Shown here: piece by piece, positions 8,483 through 16,312 of the stretch | How the letters are laid out: each line of letters starts with the position of its first letter | Numbering within the stretch: the first letter of the stretch is position 1 | Source: a bacterium | GTDB lineage: Bacteria; Bacteroidota; Bacteroidia; Bacteroidales; Bacteroidaceae | Assembly (NCBI GenBank): GCA_004559785.1 | Contig: SFXD01000013.1 | Location: forward strand, 1 to 33,142 | DNA: 33,142 nucleotides | Direction of reading: 5' to 3' | The notes under the pieces: model-generated | Database searches by the model: none | The model's input: only the letters and a program-made list of their open reading frames with translations | Told to the model about the DNA's origin: nothing | Program-made: the position numbers and the translations under genes

Positions 8483-9784
8483 ATGAACTTCGTTGAAGAA
8501 CTTACATGGAGAGGCATGGTGCATCAGATGATGCCCGGCACGGAAGAACTGCTGTCCGGCGGAATGCAGACGGCTTACTTAGGAATTGACCCCACGGCCG
8601 ACAGCCTTCACATAGGGCACCTGTGCGGCGTGATGATGCTCCGCCACTTCCAGAGGTGCGGACACAAGCCACTCGCCCTGGTGGGTGGAGCCACGGGCAT
8701 GATAGGCGACCCCAGCGGCAAGAGCCAGGAGCGCAACCTGCTGAACGAGGAGACGCTGCGCCACAACGTGGAGTGCATAAAGAAGCAGCTGGGAAGGTTC
8801 CTGGACTTCGACAGCGATGCCCCCAACGCCGCCGAGATGGTGAACAACTACGACTGGATGAAGGAGTTCACCTTCCTTGACTTCGCACGCGAGATAGGCA
8901 AGTGCATCACCGTCAACTACATGATGGCCAAGGACAGCGTGAAGCGCAGGCTGAACGGCGAGGCGCAGGACGGCATGTCCTTCACGGAGTTCACCTACCA
9001 GCTGCTGCAGGGCTACGACTTCCTGCACCTGTACGAGACGAAGAACTGCAAGCTGCAGATGGGCGGAAGCGACCAGTGGGGCAACATCACCACGGGCACC
9101 GAACTGATACGCCGCAAGCTGGGCAACGAGAACGAGGCGTACGCCCTGACCTGCCCCCTGATAACGAAGGCCGACGGCAAGAAGTTCGGCAAAACGGAGA
9201 AGGGCAACATCTGGCTGGACCGCAACCGCACCAGCCCCTACGCATTCTACCAGTTCTGGCTGAACGTGGCAGACGAGGACGCAGAGAGGTACATCAAGAT
9301 ATTCACCAGCCTCGACAAGGAGACGATAGACGGGCTGACAGAGGAGCACCGCCAGGACCCCGGGCGCAGGATCCTGCAGAGGAGGCTTGCTGAGGAGGTA
9401 ACCATAATGGTACACGGGCGCGAGGACCTCGACCTCGCCATAGAGGCAAGCAACATACTCTTCGGCAAGGCGACGAAGGAGAGTCTGGCCAGGCTCGACG
9501 AGCAGACCCTGCTGGACGTGTTCAGCGGAGTGCCGCAGTTCGAGGTGGACAAGACAATCCTGGAGGGAGAGGGCGTGAAGGCCATCGACCTGCTTGCCGG
9601 GCACACGTCGTGCTTCCCCTCGAAGGGCGAGATGCGCAAGATGACGCAGGGCGGCGGAGTGTCGGTAAACAAGGAGAAGCTGTCCGACCCCAACCAGCCC
9701 GTCACCACCGCCGACCTGCTGGACGGGAAGTACATCCTTGCCCAGCAAGGCAAGAAGAAATACTTCCTGCTGATAGCCAAGTAA
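8483..9784 (+). CDS. tyrS: Tyrosyl-tRNA synthetase
   Basis: 433 residues, normal for bacterial TyrRS. It attaches tyrosine to tRNA-Tyr in the cytoplasm. Class I signatures are both present: HIGH in PTADSLHIGHLCG (about residues 35-47) and the KMSKS equivalent KFGKTEKGNIW (about 234-244). The tyrosine-binding core includes GSDQWGN. The C-terminal region (about 360-433), with FPSKGEMRKMTQGGGVSVNK, is the S4-like RNA-binding domain. Start is the ATG at 8483, with a matched promoter upstream. In many Bacteroidales genomes, as I recall, tyrS follows a TatD-like gene; here that gene sits about 12 kb away. Confidence 0.98.
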   Translation: MNFVEELTWRGMVHQMMPGTEELLSGGMQTAYLGIDPTADSLHIGHLCGVMMLRHFQRCGHKPLALVGGATGMIGDPSGKSQERNLLNEETLRHNVECIKKQLGRFLDFDSDAPNAAEMVNNYDWMKEFTFLDFAREIGKCITVNYMMAKDSVKRRLNGEAQDGMSFTEFTYQLLQGYDFLHLYETKNCKLQMGGSDQWGNITTGTELIRRKLGNENEAYALTCPLITKADGKKFGKTEKGNIWLDRNRTSPYAFYQFWLNVADEDAERYIKIFTSLDKETIDGLTEEHRQDPGRRILQRRLAEEVTIMVHGREDLDLAIEASNILFGKATKESLARLDEQTLLDVFSGVPQFEVDKTILEGEGVKAIDLLAGHTSCFPSKGEMRKMTQGGGVSVNKEKLSDPNQPVTTADLLDGKYILAQQGKKKYFLLIAK

Positions 9785-9861
9785 GCAGGCACACCACGAT
9801 GCCACGAGCGAGGGCAAAAAGGATGTGGCGGAGCAGAAAACGAAAAAAAAGAGCGGAATCT

Positions 9862-9893
9862 CTTGGCGCTTAGGAATAAAAAGCGTACCTTTG
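9862..9893 (+). promoter_or_regulatory. tRNA-Gln promoter
   Basis: CTTG (9862-9865), 20 bases, TACCTTTG (9886-9893). Transcription would start near 9900, giving a leader of about 37 bases. The leader contains a hairpin, GGTTGCAC (9905-9912) with GTGCAGCC (9921-9928), just before the mature tRNA. Confidence 0.7.
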
Positions 9894-9936
9894 CACCTGG
9901 AAATGGTTGCACCGCAAGGAGTGCAGCCGCAAGGAT

Positions 9937-10007
9937 TGGGCTATGGTGTAATGGTAGCACAAGACATTTTGGTCGTCTTAGTCTTGGTTCGAACCCAGGT
10001 AGCCCAA
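9937..10007 (+). tRNA. tRNA-Gln (anticodon TTG)
   Basis: Cloverleaf read by hand. Acceptor TGGGCTA (9937-9943) pairs with TAGCCCA (10000-10006), discriminator A at 10007. D stem GTGT/GCAC, anticodon stem AGACA/CGTCT with loop TTTTGGT (anticodon TTG), T arm CTTGG-TTCGAAC-CCAGG. The U1-A72 start and TTG anticodon identify tRNA-Gln. CCA is not encoded. One oddity is an A-C mismatch at the last anticodon-stem pair (31-39). Confidence 0.93.
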
Positions 10008-10017
10008 CCCATTTTCA

Positions 10018-10061
10018 GGGAAACGCCCCTTAGGAATACTAAGGCGGCGTTTCCCCTTTTT
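10018..10061 (+). terminator. Intrinsic terminator after tRNA-Gln
   Basis: GGGAAACGCC (10018-10027) pairs with GGCGTTTCCC (10046-10055), and CCTTAG (10028-10033) with CTAAGG (10039-10044), around a GAATA loop. A run of six T follows at once. This is a textbook Rho-independent terminator 10 bases past the tRNA. Confidence 0.88.
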
Positions 10062-10116
10062 TATGGCCTCGTCATGAAAATTCCTTACATCCACGGTCAT
10101 TTCTATCCATGGCCTG

Positions 10117-10216
10117 GGAGGGAAATGCCCTCCCCACGGGAGGCGTGGCTTTTTCCCTCGGGAGGAAAATATTTTTTCCACGGGAGGGAAGTATTTTTTC
10201 CACTGGAGGTAAGCAG
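10117..10216. repeat. Imperfect 22-23 base repeats with CCnCGGGAGG core
   Basis: Three to four units follow each other: CCCCACGGGAGG (10132), CCCTCGGGAGG (10155), CCACGGGAGGG (10178) and CCACTGGAGG (10200). The last three are preceded by TTTTTT-type runs and separated by GGAAAATA-like sequence. Each unit is an imperfect palindrome (TTTTTCC...GGAAAA). It looks like an intergenic palindromic repeat family. The rest of 10062-10540 has no gene; it holds further hairpins (see 10279-10364). Confidence 0.75.
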
Positions 10217-10278
10217 GTGCCAACACAGGAGGGTAGTGAGGCTTGAAGCGGAAGCGATGGGAAAAATCCTTACAGGGG

Positions 10279-10364
10279 CGTAACCGCAGGGCGGCGTTAC
10301 GTCGGCAAACGAGGGGGAACGGAAATGGGCAGTACCATGGGATTTCCCTTGCCGAGGCCTGCCC
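10279..10364. other. Two GC-rich inverted repeats in a non-coding stretch
   Basis: CGTAAC (10279-10284) can pair with GTTACG (10296-10301), with extra GC pairing inside, and GGGCAG (10327-10332) with CTGCCC (10359-10364). They lie in a 480-base interval without a gene. They could belong to a structured RNA or to degenerate repeats; no known RNA family (RNase P, tmRNA, SRP) signature is visible. Confidence 0.4.
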
Positions 10365-10509
10365 CACACCCACGAAAGCGTCGCCACGCAAGCGGATTTC
10401 GGAAGGGGGAGAGGCACGCATTTGGCTGTTTTTACAATATTTAACGGCAATTATCCGCCACTTTCGGGCAAATCGTCGAAAAAGGAGGCGAAAAGTGAGA
10501 TTATTTTCG

Positions 10510-10517
10510 TACCTTTG
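10510..10517 (+). promoter_or_regulatory. Promoter -7 element before miaB
   Basis: TACCTTTG, exact TAnnTTTG match, 25 bases upstream of the miaB ATG. The -33 position is GAGG-like rather than TTTG. It would give a very short leader (about 18 bases) and is likely the main promoter of the miaB-ftsX-uppP-truB group. Confidence 0.6.
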
Positions 10518-10542
10518 CAACGCAAAAACGTAAACCCCGCCA

Positions 10543-11883
10543 ATGAAGAAACTCCTGATAGAGACATACGGATGCCAGATGAACGTGGCAGACAGCGAGG
10601 TCGTGGCATCGGTGATGGGCATGGCCGGCTACGAGCAGTGCCAGAGCATAGAGGAGGCCGACGCCGTATTCCTGAACACCTGCTCGGTGCGCGACAACGC
10701 AGAGCAGAAGATACTGGGCAGGCTGGAATTCCTGCACAGCCGGCAGAAGAAGGGCAGGCGGCTGATAGTGGGCGTGCTGGGCTGCATGGCGGAAAGGGTG
10801 AAGGAGGAACTGATAGAGAAATACCACGCCGACATAGTGGCAGGACCGGACAGCTACATGTCGCTGCCCGACCTGATGGCGCAGGTGGAGTGCGGGCAGA
10901 AGGCCATGAACGTGGAACTGTCCACCACCGAGACCTACGCCGACGTGATACCGCAGAGGGCGTGCGGCCCGCACATATCGGGCTTCGTGAGCATCATGCG
11001 GGGATGCGACAACTTCTGCCACTACTGCATCGTGCCCTACACCAGGGGCAGGGAGAGGAGCCGCGACGTGGAGAGCGTGCTGCGCGAGTGCCTCGACCTG
11101 AGGGACAAGGGCTACAAGGAGGTGACGCTGCTGGGGCAGAACGTGAACAGCTACCACGGGCGAGACAAGGACGGAGGGGATGTGGCATTCCCACGGCTGC
11201 TGCAACTGGTGGCACGCACCGTGCCTGGGATGAGGGTGCGCTTCACCACATCGCACCCCAAGGACATGAGCGACGACACCCTGCACGTGATAGCCGCCGA
11301 GCCCAACGTGTGCCACCACATACACCTGCCCGTGCAGAGCGGCAGCGACAGCGTGCTGAAGCGCATGAACCGCAAGTACACACGCCAATGGTACCTGGAC
11401 AGGGTGGCAGCCATAAGGCGCATCATACCCGACTGCGCCATCTCCACCGACATCTTCGCCGGCTACTGCGGCGAGACGGAGGAAGACCACCAGCAGAGCC
11501 TGAGCCTGATGAGGGAGTGCAGGTACGACAGCGCATTCATGTTCAAGTACAGCGAGAGGCCCGGCACGTACGCCAGCCGCCACCTGCCCGACGACGTGGA
11601 CGAGGAGGTGAAGACACGCCGCCTGAACGAACTGATAGCCCTGCAGAACACCCTGTCCGCCGAGAGCAACAGGCGTTGCGTGGGACAGGAGTACGACATC
11701 CTGATAGAGGGCGTTAGCAAGCGTAGCCGCGAACAGCTCTTCGGCAGGACGGGACAGAACAAGGTGGTAATCATAGACCGCAACGGCCACCACATAGGCG
11801 AGACCGTAAGGGTAAGGGTGACCGACAGCAGCAGCGCGACGCTGAAGGGCGTGGAGATAACGCAGGGCGAGGGCAAAGATTAG
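10543..11883 (+). CDS. miaB: tRNA-2-methylthio-N6-dimethylallyladenosine synthase
   Basis: 446 residues. A radical SAM methylthiotransferase that converts i6A37 to ms2i6A37 in tRNAs reading UNN codons, using two S-adenosylmethionines. The N-terminal UPF0004 domain supplies three cluster cysteines: YGCQMN (Cys10), LNTCSVRDNA and LGCMAER. The radical SAM domain has CDNFCHYCIVPYTRGRERSR, the CxxxCxxC motif. The C-terminal 65 residues form a TRAM domain (YDILIEGVSKRS...LFGRTGQNK). Length and motifs favour MiaB over RimO or MtaB. It is followed after 20 bases by ftsX. Confidence 0.97.
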   Translation: MKKLLIETYGCQMNVADSEVVASVMGMAGYEQCQSIEEADAVFLNTCSVRDNAEQKILGRLEFLHSRQKKGRRLIVGVLGCMAERVKEELIEKYHADIVAGPDSYMSLPDLMAQVECGQKAMNVELSTTETYADVIPQRACGPHISGFVSIMRGCDNFCHYCIVPYTRGRERSRDVESVLRECLDLRDKGYKEVTLLGQNVNSYHGRDKDGGDVAFPRLLQLVARTVPGMRVRFTTSHPKDMSDDTLHVIAAEPNVCHHIHLPVQSGSDSVLKRMNRKYTRQWYLDRVAAIRRIIPDCAISTDIFAGYCGETEEDHQQSLSLMRECRYDSAFMFKYSERPGTYASRHLPDDVDEEVKTRRLNELIALQNTLSAESNRRCVGQEYDILIEGVSKRSREQLFGRTGQNKVVIIDRNGHHIGETVRVRVTDSSSATLKGVEITQGEGKD

Positions 11884-11903
11884 GAGAAGAAATACAGAGA
11901 GAG

Positions 11904-12773
11904 ATGGGCAAAGGCAAGAAGAGACATTCGTCATGGAAGATGCAGGCTCTGACCAGCACCATCAGCACCACGATGGTACTGGTGCTGCTGGGCATCGTGA
12001 CCATCACCATGCTGACGGCAAGGACACTGAGCCGTACCGTGAGGGAAGACCTCACCGTGACCGTCATACTGGAAGACGGCACCGAGACGGAGGAAGCCAA
12101 GAAGATACAGGCCGAACTGACGGGAAAGCCTTACGTGGCACACGTCAACTACATAAGCCCCGAGCAGGCACTGGCCGAGCAGATAGAGAGCATGGGAGTG
12201 GAGCCCACCGAGTTCCTGGGCGAGAACCCCTTCTCCATCTCCATGGAACTGCGCATGACGGCCGAATATGCGTGCAACGACAGCCTCAACTGGATAACGT
12301 CGGGGCTGAAGGCCAAGCCCAACGTGGCGGACGTGATATACCAGAAGGACTTGGTGGAAAGCCTCAACCGCAACCTGAAGCGCATCTCGCTTGCCCTGCT
12401 CGCCGTGGCGATGCTGCTCGTGGTGGTGTCGCTCGTGCTGATAAACAACACCGTAAGGCTCAGCGTCTTCAGCCACCGCTTCACCATACACACGATGAAA
12501 CTGGTGGGAGCCAGGTGGGGCATCATCAGGAGACCCTTCCTGAGGCTTGCCACCTTCATCGGGCTCGCCTCCGCCACGCTGGCCGACGGGATGCTGATAG
12601 CGGGATGCAAGTGGGCTGAGTCGTACGACAGCACCGTAGCCACCTACGTCACCACCCAGAGCCTGGGCATCATGTCGGCCATACTCTACGGCACGGGGCT
12701 CGTGATAACCCTGGCATGCACGTACCTCTCAGTGACAAGCGCACTGAGGAAGAAAGAGAGCGACCTCTACTGA
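11904..12773 (+). CDS. ftsX: Cell division protein FtsX-like permease
   Basis: 289 residues, usual length. FtsX is the membrane partner of the ATPase FtsE and controls peptidoglycan hydrolases at the septum. Four membrane segments are seen: one near residues 20-45 (MVLVLLGIVTITMLTART), then after a periplasmic loop of about 120 residues three more (ISLALLAVAMLLVVVSLVLI; LATFIGLASATLADGMLIAG; ILYGTGLVITLACTYLSV). The extracellular loop contains VNYISPEQALAEQ, a pattern I recognise from FtsX. No ftsE lies here; in Bacteroidota ftsX is commonly found in this uppP-truB cluster apart from ftsE. Confidence 0.92.
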   Translation: MGKGKKRHSSWKMQALTSTISTTMVLVLLGIVTITMLTARTLSRTVREDLTVTVILEDGTETEEAKKIQAELTGKPYVAHVNYISPEQALAEQIESMGVEPTEFLGENPFSISMELRMTAEYACNDSLNWITSGLKAKPNVADVIYQKDLVESLNRNLKRISLALLAVAMLLVVVSLVLINNTVRLSVFSHRFTIHTMKLVGARWGIIRRPFLRLATFIGLASATLADGMLIAGCKWAESYDSTVATYVTTQSLGIMSAILYGTGLVITLACTYLSVTSALRKKESDLY

Positions 12774-12800
12774 CCCCCGCCCCCGGGGACGCGCCATGGC

Positions 12801-12820
12801 AGGGGCAAGGAGGGGCAAGG
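12801..12820. repeat. Perfect 10-base tandem duplication
   Basis: AGGGGCAAGG occurs twice in direct succession between ftsX and the DUF3098 gene, about 35 bases upstream of the latter's ATG. It is purine-rich; any role in translation is uncertain given the distance. Confidence 0.7.
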
Positions 12821-12853
12821 AAGAAAGATACATAAACGTAAACCTATACAAAT

Positions 12854-13114
12854 ATGGACAATTTCGCATTCGGAAGGAAAAGCTACATCCTGCTCTTCGT
12901 AGGACTTGCCGTCATCATAGCCGGGCTGACCATGATGTCGGGCGCAGGCAGCAACGAAGAGATGTTCAACCCCGACATCTTCAGCGCAAGGAGAATCAAG
13001 GTGGCACCGCTCGTAAGCCTGGCAGGCTTCGTGTTCGTCATGGTGGCCATCATGTACAGGGGCAGGAAGGACGAGGACACGAAAGACGAGGACAGGACTA
13101 CAAGTCTACGGTAG
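12854..13114 (+). CDS. DUF3098 family small membrane protein
   Basis: 86 residues with two membrane helices (SYILLFVGLAVIIAGLTMMSG and VAPLVSLAGFVFVMVAIMYR) joined by a short loop that contains FNPDIFSARRI. This is the characteristic layout and motif of DUF3098, a family found in Bacteroidota next to ftsX and uppP. The C-terminal tail is charged and low-complexity (RKDEDTKDEDR). No biochemical function is known; its constant position suggests a link to envelope assembly or division. Confidence 0.9.
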   Translation: MDNFAFGRKSYILLFVGLAVIIAGLTMMSGAGSNEEMFNPDIFSARRIKVAPLVSLAGFVFVMVAIMYRGRKDEDTKDEDRTTSLR

Positions 13115-13117
13115 GAG

Positions 13118-13181
13118 GCAACCCACACACACTGAAATGGCGACCCACATAACCTAAAGTGCAACCCACATAAAAAAAAGG
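13118..13181. repeat. Three 21-22 base degenerate repeats before uppP
   Basis: GCAACCCACACACACTGAAAT (13118), GCGACCCACATAACCTAAAG (13140) and GCAACCCACATAAAAAAAAG (13161) follow each other with 21-22 base spacing in the 69-base gap before uppP. The shared core is GCRACCCACA. The third unit ends in GG three bases before the uppP ATG. Confidence 0.65.
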
Positions 13182-13183
13182 AA

Positions 13184-14014
13184 ATGAGCGAGATTGAAGC
13201 ATTGATACTGGGCCTGGTACAAGGGCTGACGGAATACCTGCCCGTAAGCAGCAGCGGACATCTGGAGATAGGCAAGATGCTGCTGGGCGTAGCCCCCGAG
13301 GACGGGGGACTGACGTTCGACATCATGGTACACGTGGCAACGGTGTTCGCCACGCTGACCATACTATGGAGGGAGATACTGCAGATACTGCAGGGGATGC
13401 TGAAGCTAAGGTGGAACGACGAGACTAAGTACGCACTGAACATCGCAATATCCATGATACCCATAGGCATCGTTGGACTCTGCTTCAAGGACAGCATCGA
13501 ACAGCTGTACTCCAACTCCAACGAGCACGTACGCTCGATGGTGGTGGGCACCTGCCTGCTGGTGACGGCAGCCCTGCTGACCATGACACATTTCTACAAG
13601 CCCCGTGAGCGGGAGACGATATCGCCCCTGCACGCCTTCGTCATCGGAGTGGCACAATGCGTGGCGGTACTGCCCGGACTGAGCCGCAGCGGCAGCACGA
13701 TAGCCACGGGACTGCTGCTGGGCAACAGCAAGAAGGTGCTGGCACAGTTCTCGTTCCTCATGGTGATACCCCCCATACTGGGCGAGGCCCTGATAGACGC
13801 CAAGCACATACTGGCACCGAGCGCCGAGTACATGGCCGCGCACGGCGCGGCGGCACCCATCCCCCTCACCTCGCTCGCCATAGGCTTTGCCGCGGCGTAC
13901 GTGTCGGGATGCCTTGCATGCAAGTGGATGATAGCCATAGTGAGGAAGTGCAAGCTCGTATACTTCGGCATATACTGCGCCCTGGCGGGAATATTGGTAC
14001 TGACACTTGGTTAA
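13184..14014 (+). CDS. uppP: Undecaprenyl-diphosphatase (BacA type)
   Basis: 276 residues, typical length. It removes the outer phosphate from undecaprenyl diphosphate, recycling the lipid carrier for peptidoglycan and other surface polymers, and affects bacitracin tolerance. Both family signatures are present: LVQGLTEYLPVSSSGHLEIG near the N-terminus with catalytic Glu/Ser/His, and LPGLSRSGSTIATGLLLG with the catalytic Arg near residues 164-181. About eight membrane segments are visible. The next gene starts 19 bases after its stop. Confidence 0.98.
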   Translation: MSEIEALILGLVQGLTEYLPVSSSGHLEIGKMLLGVAPEDGGLTFDIMVHVATVFATLTILWREILQILQGMLKLRWNDETKYALNIAISMIPIGIVGLCFKDSIEQLYSNSNEHVRSMVVGTCLLVTAALLTMTHFYKPRERETISPLHAFVIGVAQCVAVLPGLSRSGSTIATGLLLGNSKKVLAQFSFLMVIPPILGEALIDAKHILAPSAEYMAAHGAAAPIPLTSLAIGFAAAYVSGCLACKWMIAIVRKCKLVYFGIYCALAGILVLTLG

Positions 14015-14033
14015 ACAAAAAACAGACGGCAAC

Positions 14034-14720
14034 ATGAATTTCGAAGAAGGAGAGATACTGCATTTCGACAAGCCCCTGATGTGGACGAGCTTCGACCTCG
14101 TGGCCAAGGTGAGGCGGCTGCTGTGCGCACACCTCGGGGTGAAGAGGCTGAAGGTGGGACACGCCGGCACGCTCGACCCCCTGGCAACCGGCGTGGTGAC
14201 TATATGCACGGGACGAGCCACCAAGCGCATCGAGGAACTGCAGGCACTGGACAAGGAGTACGTAGCCTCGCTGCAGCTGGGAGCCACCACGCCCTCCTTC
14301 GACATGGAGCAGCCCGTGGACGCCACCTACCCCACCTCGCACATCACACGGGAGAGCCTGCTGGAGACGCTGCAGAGCTTCGTGGGGGAGATACAGCAGG
14401 TGCCACCCGCATTCTCCGCCTGCAAGATAGACGGGCACAGGGCATACGACCTGGCACGAAAGGGCAAGGACGTAGACCTGAGAGCCAAGACGCTGGTGAT
14501 AAGCGAGATAGAACTGCTCGACTTCGACCAGCAAGCGATGCTCGCCACCATACGCGTGGTGTGCAGCAAGGGGACTTACATCAGGGCCCTGGCACGCGAC
14601 ATCGGGGAGGCCCTGGGTAGCGGGGCATACCTGACCTCGCTGAGACGAACCAGAGTGGGAGACGTGAGGGTGGAGGACTGCATCAGGATAGAGGACTTCC
14701 ACAAAAGCCACATTATATAA
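14034..14720 (+). CDS. truB: tRNA pseudouridine-55 synthase
   Basis: 228 residues from the ATG at 14034. It isomerises U55 in the T loop of tRNAs. The catalytic motif GHAGTLDPLATGVV carries the nucleophilic Asp (about residue 46), and the N-terminal KPLMWTSFDLVAKVRR is typical. RALARDIGEALGSGAYLTSLRRT matches the conserved C-terminal part of the catalytic domain. There is no PUA domain, as usual in short bacterial forms. An upstream TTG at 14007 would add nine residues and overlap uppP, but the ATG matches the family's usual start (MNFxEGE). Confidence 0.97.
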   Translation: MNFEEGEILHFDKPLMWTSFDLVAKVRRLLCAHLGVKRLKVGHAGTLDPLATGVVTICTGRATKRIEELQALDKEYVASLQLGATTPSFDMEQPVDATYPTSHITRESLLETLQSFVGEIQQVPPAFSACKIDGHRAYDLARKGKDVDLRAKTLVISEIELLDFDQQAMLATIRVVCSKGTYIRALARDIGEALGSGAYLTSLRRTRVGDVRVEDCIRIEDFHKSHII

Positions 14721-14752
14721 TAATATATATACAACACAACATACAAACACAG

Positions 14753-15835
14753 ATGAAGCTGTCACAATTCAAATACAAATTGCCAGAGGAGAGGATAGCC
14801 CAATATCCCACTCCATTCCGAGACGACTGCAAGCTAATGGTGATACACGCTAAGAGCGGAGTCATCGAACACCGCAACACCTTCCGCGACATCCTCGAAT
14901 ACTTTGACGAGAAGGACGTGTTCGTCTTCAACGACACCAAGGTCTTCCCCGCACGCCTGTACGGCAACAAGGAGAAGACGGGAGCCAAGATAGAGGTCTT
15001 CCTGCTGCGAGAGCTCAACGCCGAGATGCGGCTGTGGGACGTGCTGGTCGACCCGGCACGCAAGATAAGGATAGGCAACAAGCTATACTTCGGGGAAGAC
15101 GAGTCGATGGTGGCAGAGGTGATAGACAACACCACGAGCCGCGGACGCACGCTGCGATTCCTGTACGACGGGCCGCACGACGAGTTCAAGCGCACGCTGT
15201 ACTCGCTGGGAGAGGCTCCACTGCCCAAGGAAATCATCAAGAGACCTGCCACGAAGGAAGACATCGACGACTTCCAGTGCATCTTCGCGCAAAACGAGGG
15301 TGCGGTGACAGCACCCATAGCCGGACTGCACTTCTCGCCGCAACTGCTGAAGCTGATGGAAATAAAGGGCATAGAGTCCACCAGCGTCACGCTGCACTGC
15401 GGACTGGGAAACTTCAGGGACATCGACGTGGAAGACCTCACCAAGCACAAAATGGACAGCGAGGAAATGCACGTACGACAGGAGGCTTGCGACGTGATAA
15501 ACAACGCCAAGGCGGAGGGACGCAAGATAGTGGCCGTGGGGACCACCGTGCAGAGAGCCCTGGAGACCGCCGTGAGCGCAGACTACAAGCTGAAGGAATA
15601 CGACGGATGGACCAACAAGTTCATCTTCCCCACATACAACTTCACCCTCGCCAGCGCAATGGTGGCCAACTTCTACCTCCCCTACAGCACACAACTGATG
15701 CTCACCTGCGCCTTCGGAGGCTACAACCTCGTGATGACGGCCTTCAAGGAGGCCCTGAGGTACAACGAGAACGACCACGACAAGAGGTATCGCTTCGGCA
15801 CGTACGGCGACGCCATGCTCATACTAAACGACTGA
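14753..15835 (+). CDS. queA: S-adenosylmethionine:tRNA ribosyltransferase-isomerase
   Basis: 360 residues. QueA transfers and isomerises the ribosyl part of S-adenosylmethionine onto 7-aminomethyl-7-deazaguanine at tRNA position 34, making epoxyqueuosine. Family motifs include VFNDTKVFPARLYG, the AP-type block GAVTAPIAGLHFS and VTLHCGLGNFRDI; the C-terminal part has FIFPTYNF. The length is close to the usual 340-360. The stop codon overlaps the folK start by one base (TGATG), so the two are translationally linked. It consumes the product of MetK encoded just downstream. Confidence 0.97.
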   Translation: MKLSQFKYKLPEERIAQYPTPFRDDCKLMVIHAKSGVIEHRNTFRDILEYFDEKDVFVFNDTKVFPARLYGNKEKTGAKIEVFLLRELNAEMRLWDVLVDPARKIRIGNKLYFGEDESMVAEVIDNTTSRGRTLRFLYDGPHDEFKRTLYSLGEAPLPKEIIKRPATKEDIDDFQCIFAQNEGAVTAPIAGLHFSPQLLKLMEIKGIESTSVTLHCGLGNFRDIDVEDLTKHKMDSEEMHVRQEACDVINNAKAEGRKIVAVGTTVQRALETAVSADYKLKEYDGWTNKFIFPTYNFTLASAMVANFYLPYSTQLMLTCAFGGYNLVMTAFKEALRYNENDHDKRYRFGTYGDAMLILND

Positions 15836-16245
15836 TGCACACGCTATACCTAAGCCTGGGCAGCAACCTGGGCGACAGGCAGACGCTCGTAAGGCAGGCA
15901 CTGAGGCTGCTGGACGAGCGTCTGGGGCATCTGACCAAGGTGTCAAGCCTCATCGAGACCAAGCCCCGGGGATTCACCTCAAGCAACATGTTCATCAACG
16001 CCGCATGCTGCCTCGAGACGGAACTCCCGCCACGAGAATGCCTGCACGTCACGCAGCAGATAGAAAGGGAACTGGGACGAACGAGCAAGAGCACGGACGG
16101 CACATACCACGACCGGCCCATAGACATCGACCTGCTGATGTACGACGACATCCGCATAGACGAGCCCGGACTCGTACTGCCACACCCGCACATGCAGGAA
16201 AGGGACTTCGTAATGGTGCCGCTGAAGGAAATATTGCCCCGGTAA
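15835..16245 (+). CDS. folK: Hydroxymethyldihydropterin pyrophosphokinase
   Basis: 136 residues. HPPK transfers pyrophosphate from ATP to 6-hydroxymethyl-7,8-dihydropterin in folate synthesis. Signatures: SLGSNLGDR at the N-terminus, then the family signature DRPIDIDLLMYDD with Mg-binding Asp residues, and LPHPHMQERDFVMVPL. Length is somewhat below the common 150-160 but all blocks are present. The start ATG overlaps the queA stop. The same frame is open much further upstream inside queA, but that extension is not coding. Confidence 0.95.
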   Translation: MHTLYLSLGSNLGDRQTLVRQALRLLDERLGHLTKVSSLIETKPRGFTSSNMFINAACCLETELPPRECLHVTQQIERELGRTSKSTDGTYHDRPIDIDLLMYDDIRIDEPGLVLPHPHMQERDFVMVPLKEILPR

Positions 16246-16290
16246 ACACTTTTTATGACACTCACGGATACGTAATCCAAGATTAATTCG

Positions 16291-16298
16291 TAACTTTG
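16291..16298 (+). promoter_or_regulatory. metK: metK promoter -7 element
   Basis: TAACTTTG, exact TAnnTTTG match. A start near 16305 gives a leader of about 150 bases, long for this organism, which carries the SAM-II-like element. No TTTG is seen at -33. Confidence 0.6.
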
Positions 16299-16312
16299 CA
16301 CCATCGAAGAAC

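Noticed and set aside
8579..9817. Long minus-strand open frame (412 codons) opposite tyrS
   Set aside because: It lies fully antisense to a certain gene, has no domain motifs, and is a by-product of GC-rich codon use.
10501..11934. Long minus-strand open frame (477 codons) opposite miaB
   Set aside because: Same reason; the composition (His, Val, Ala, Gln-rich) is typical of shadow frames.
13184..14014. PAP2-type phosphatase instead of UppP
   Set aside because: It has the BacA-type motifs (VSSSGHLEIG, LSRSGST) and not the PSGHT/HxxxD motifs of PAP2 proteins.
15034..15834. Upstream extension of the folK frame inside queA
   Set aside because: Low-complexity Arg/Gly/His-rich translation, antagonistic to the clear queA frame; folK starts at 15835.
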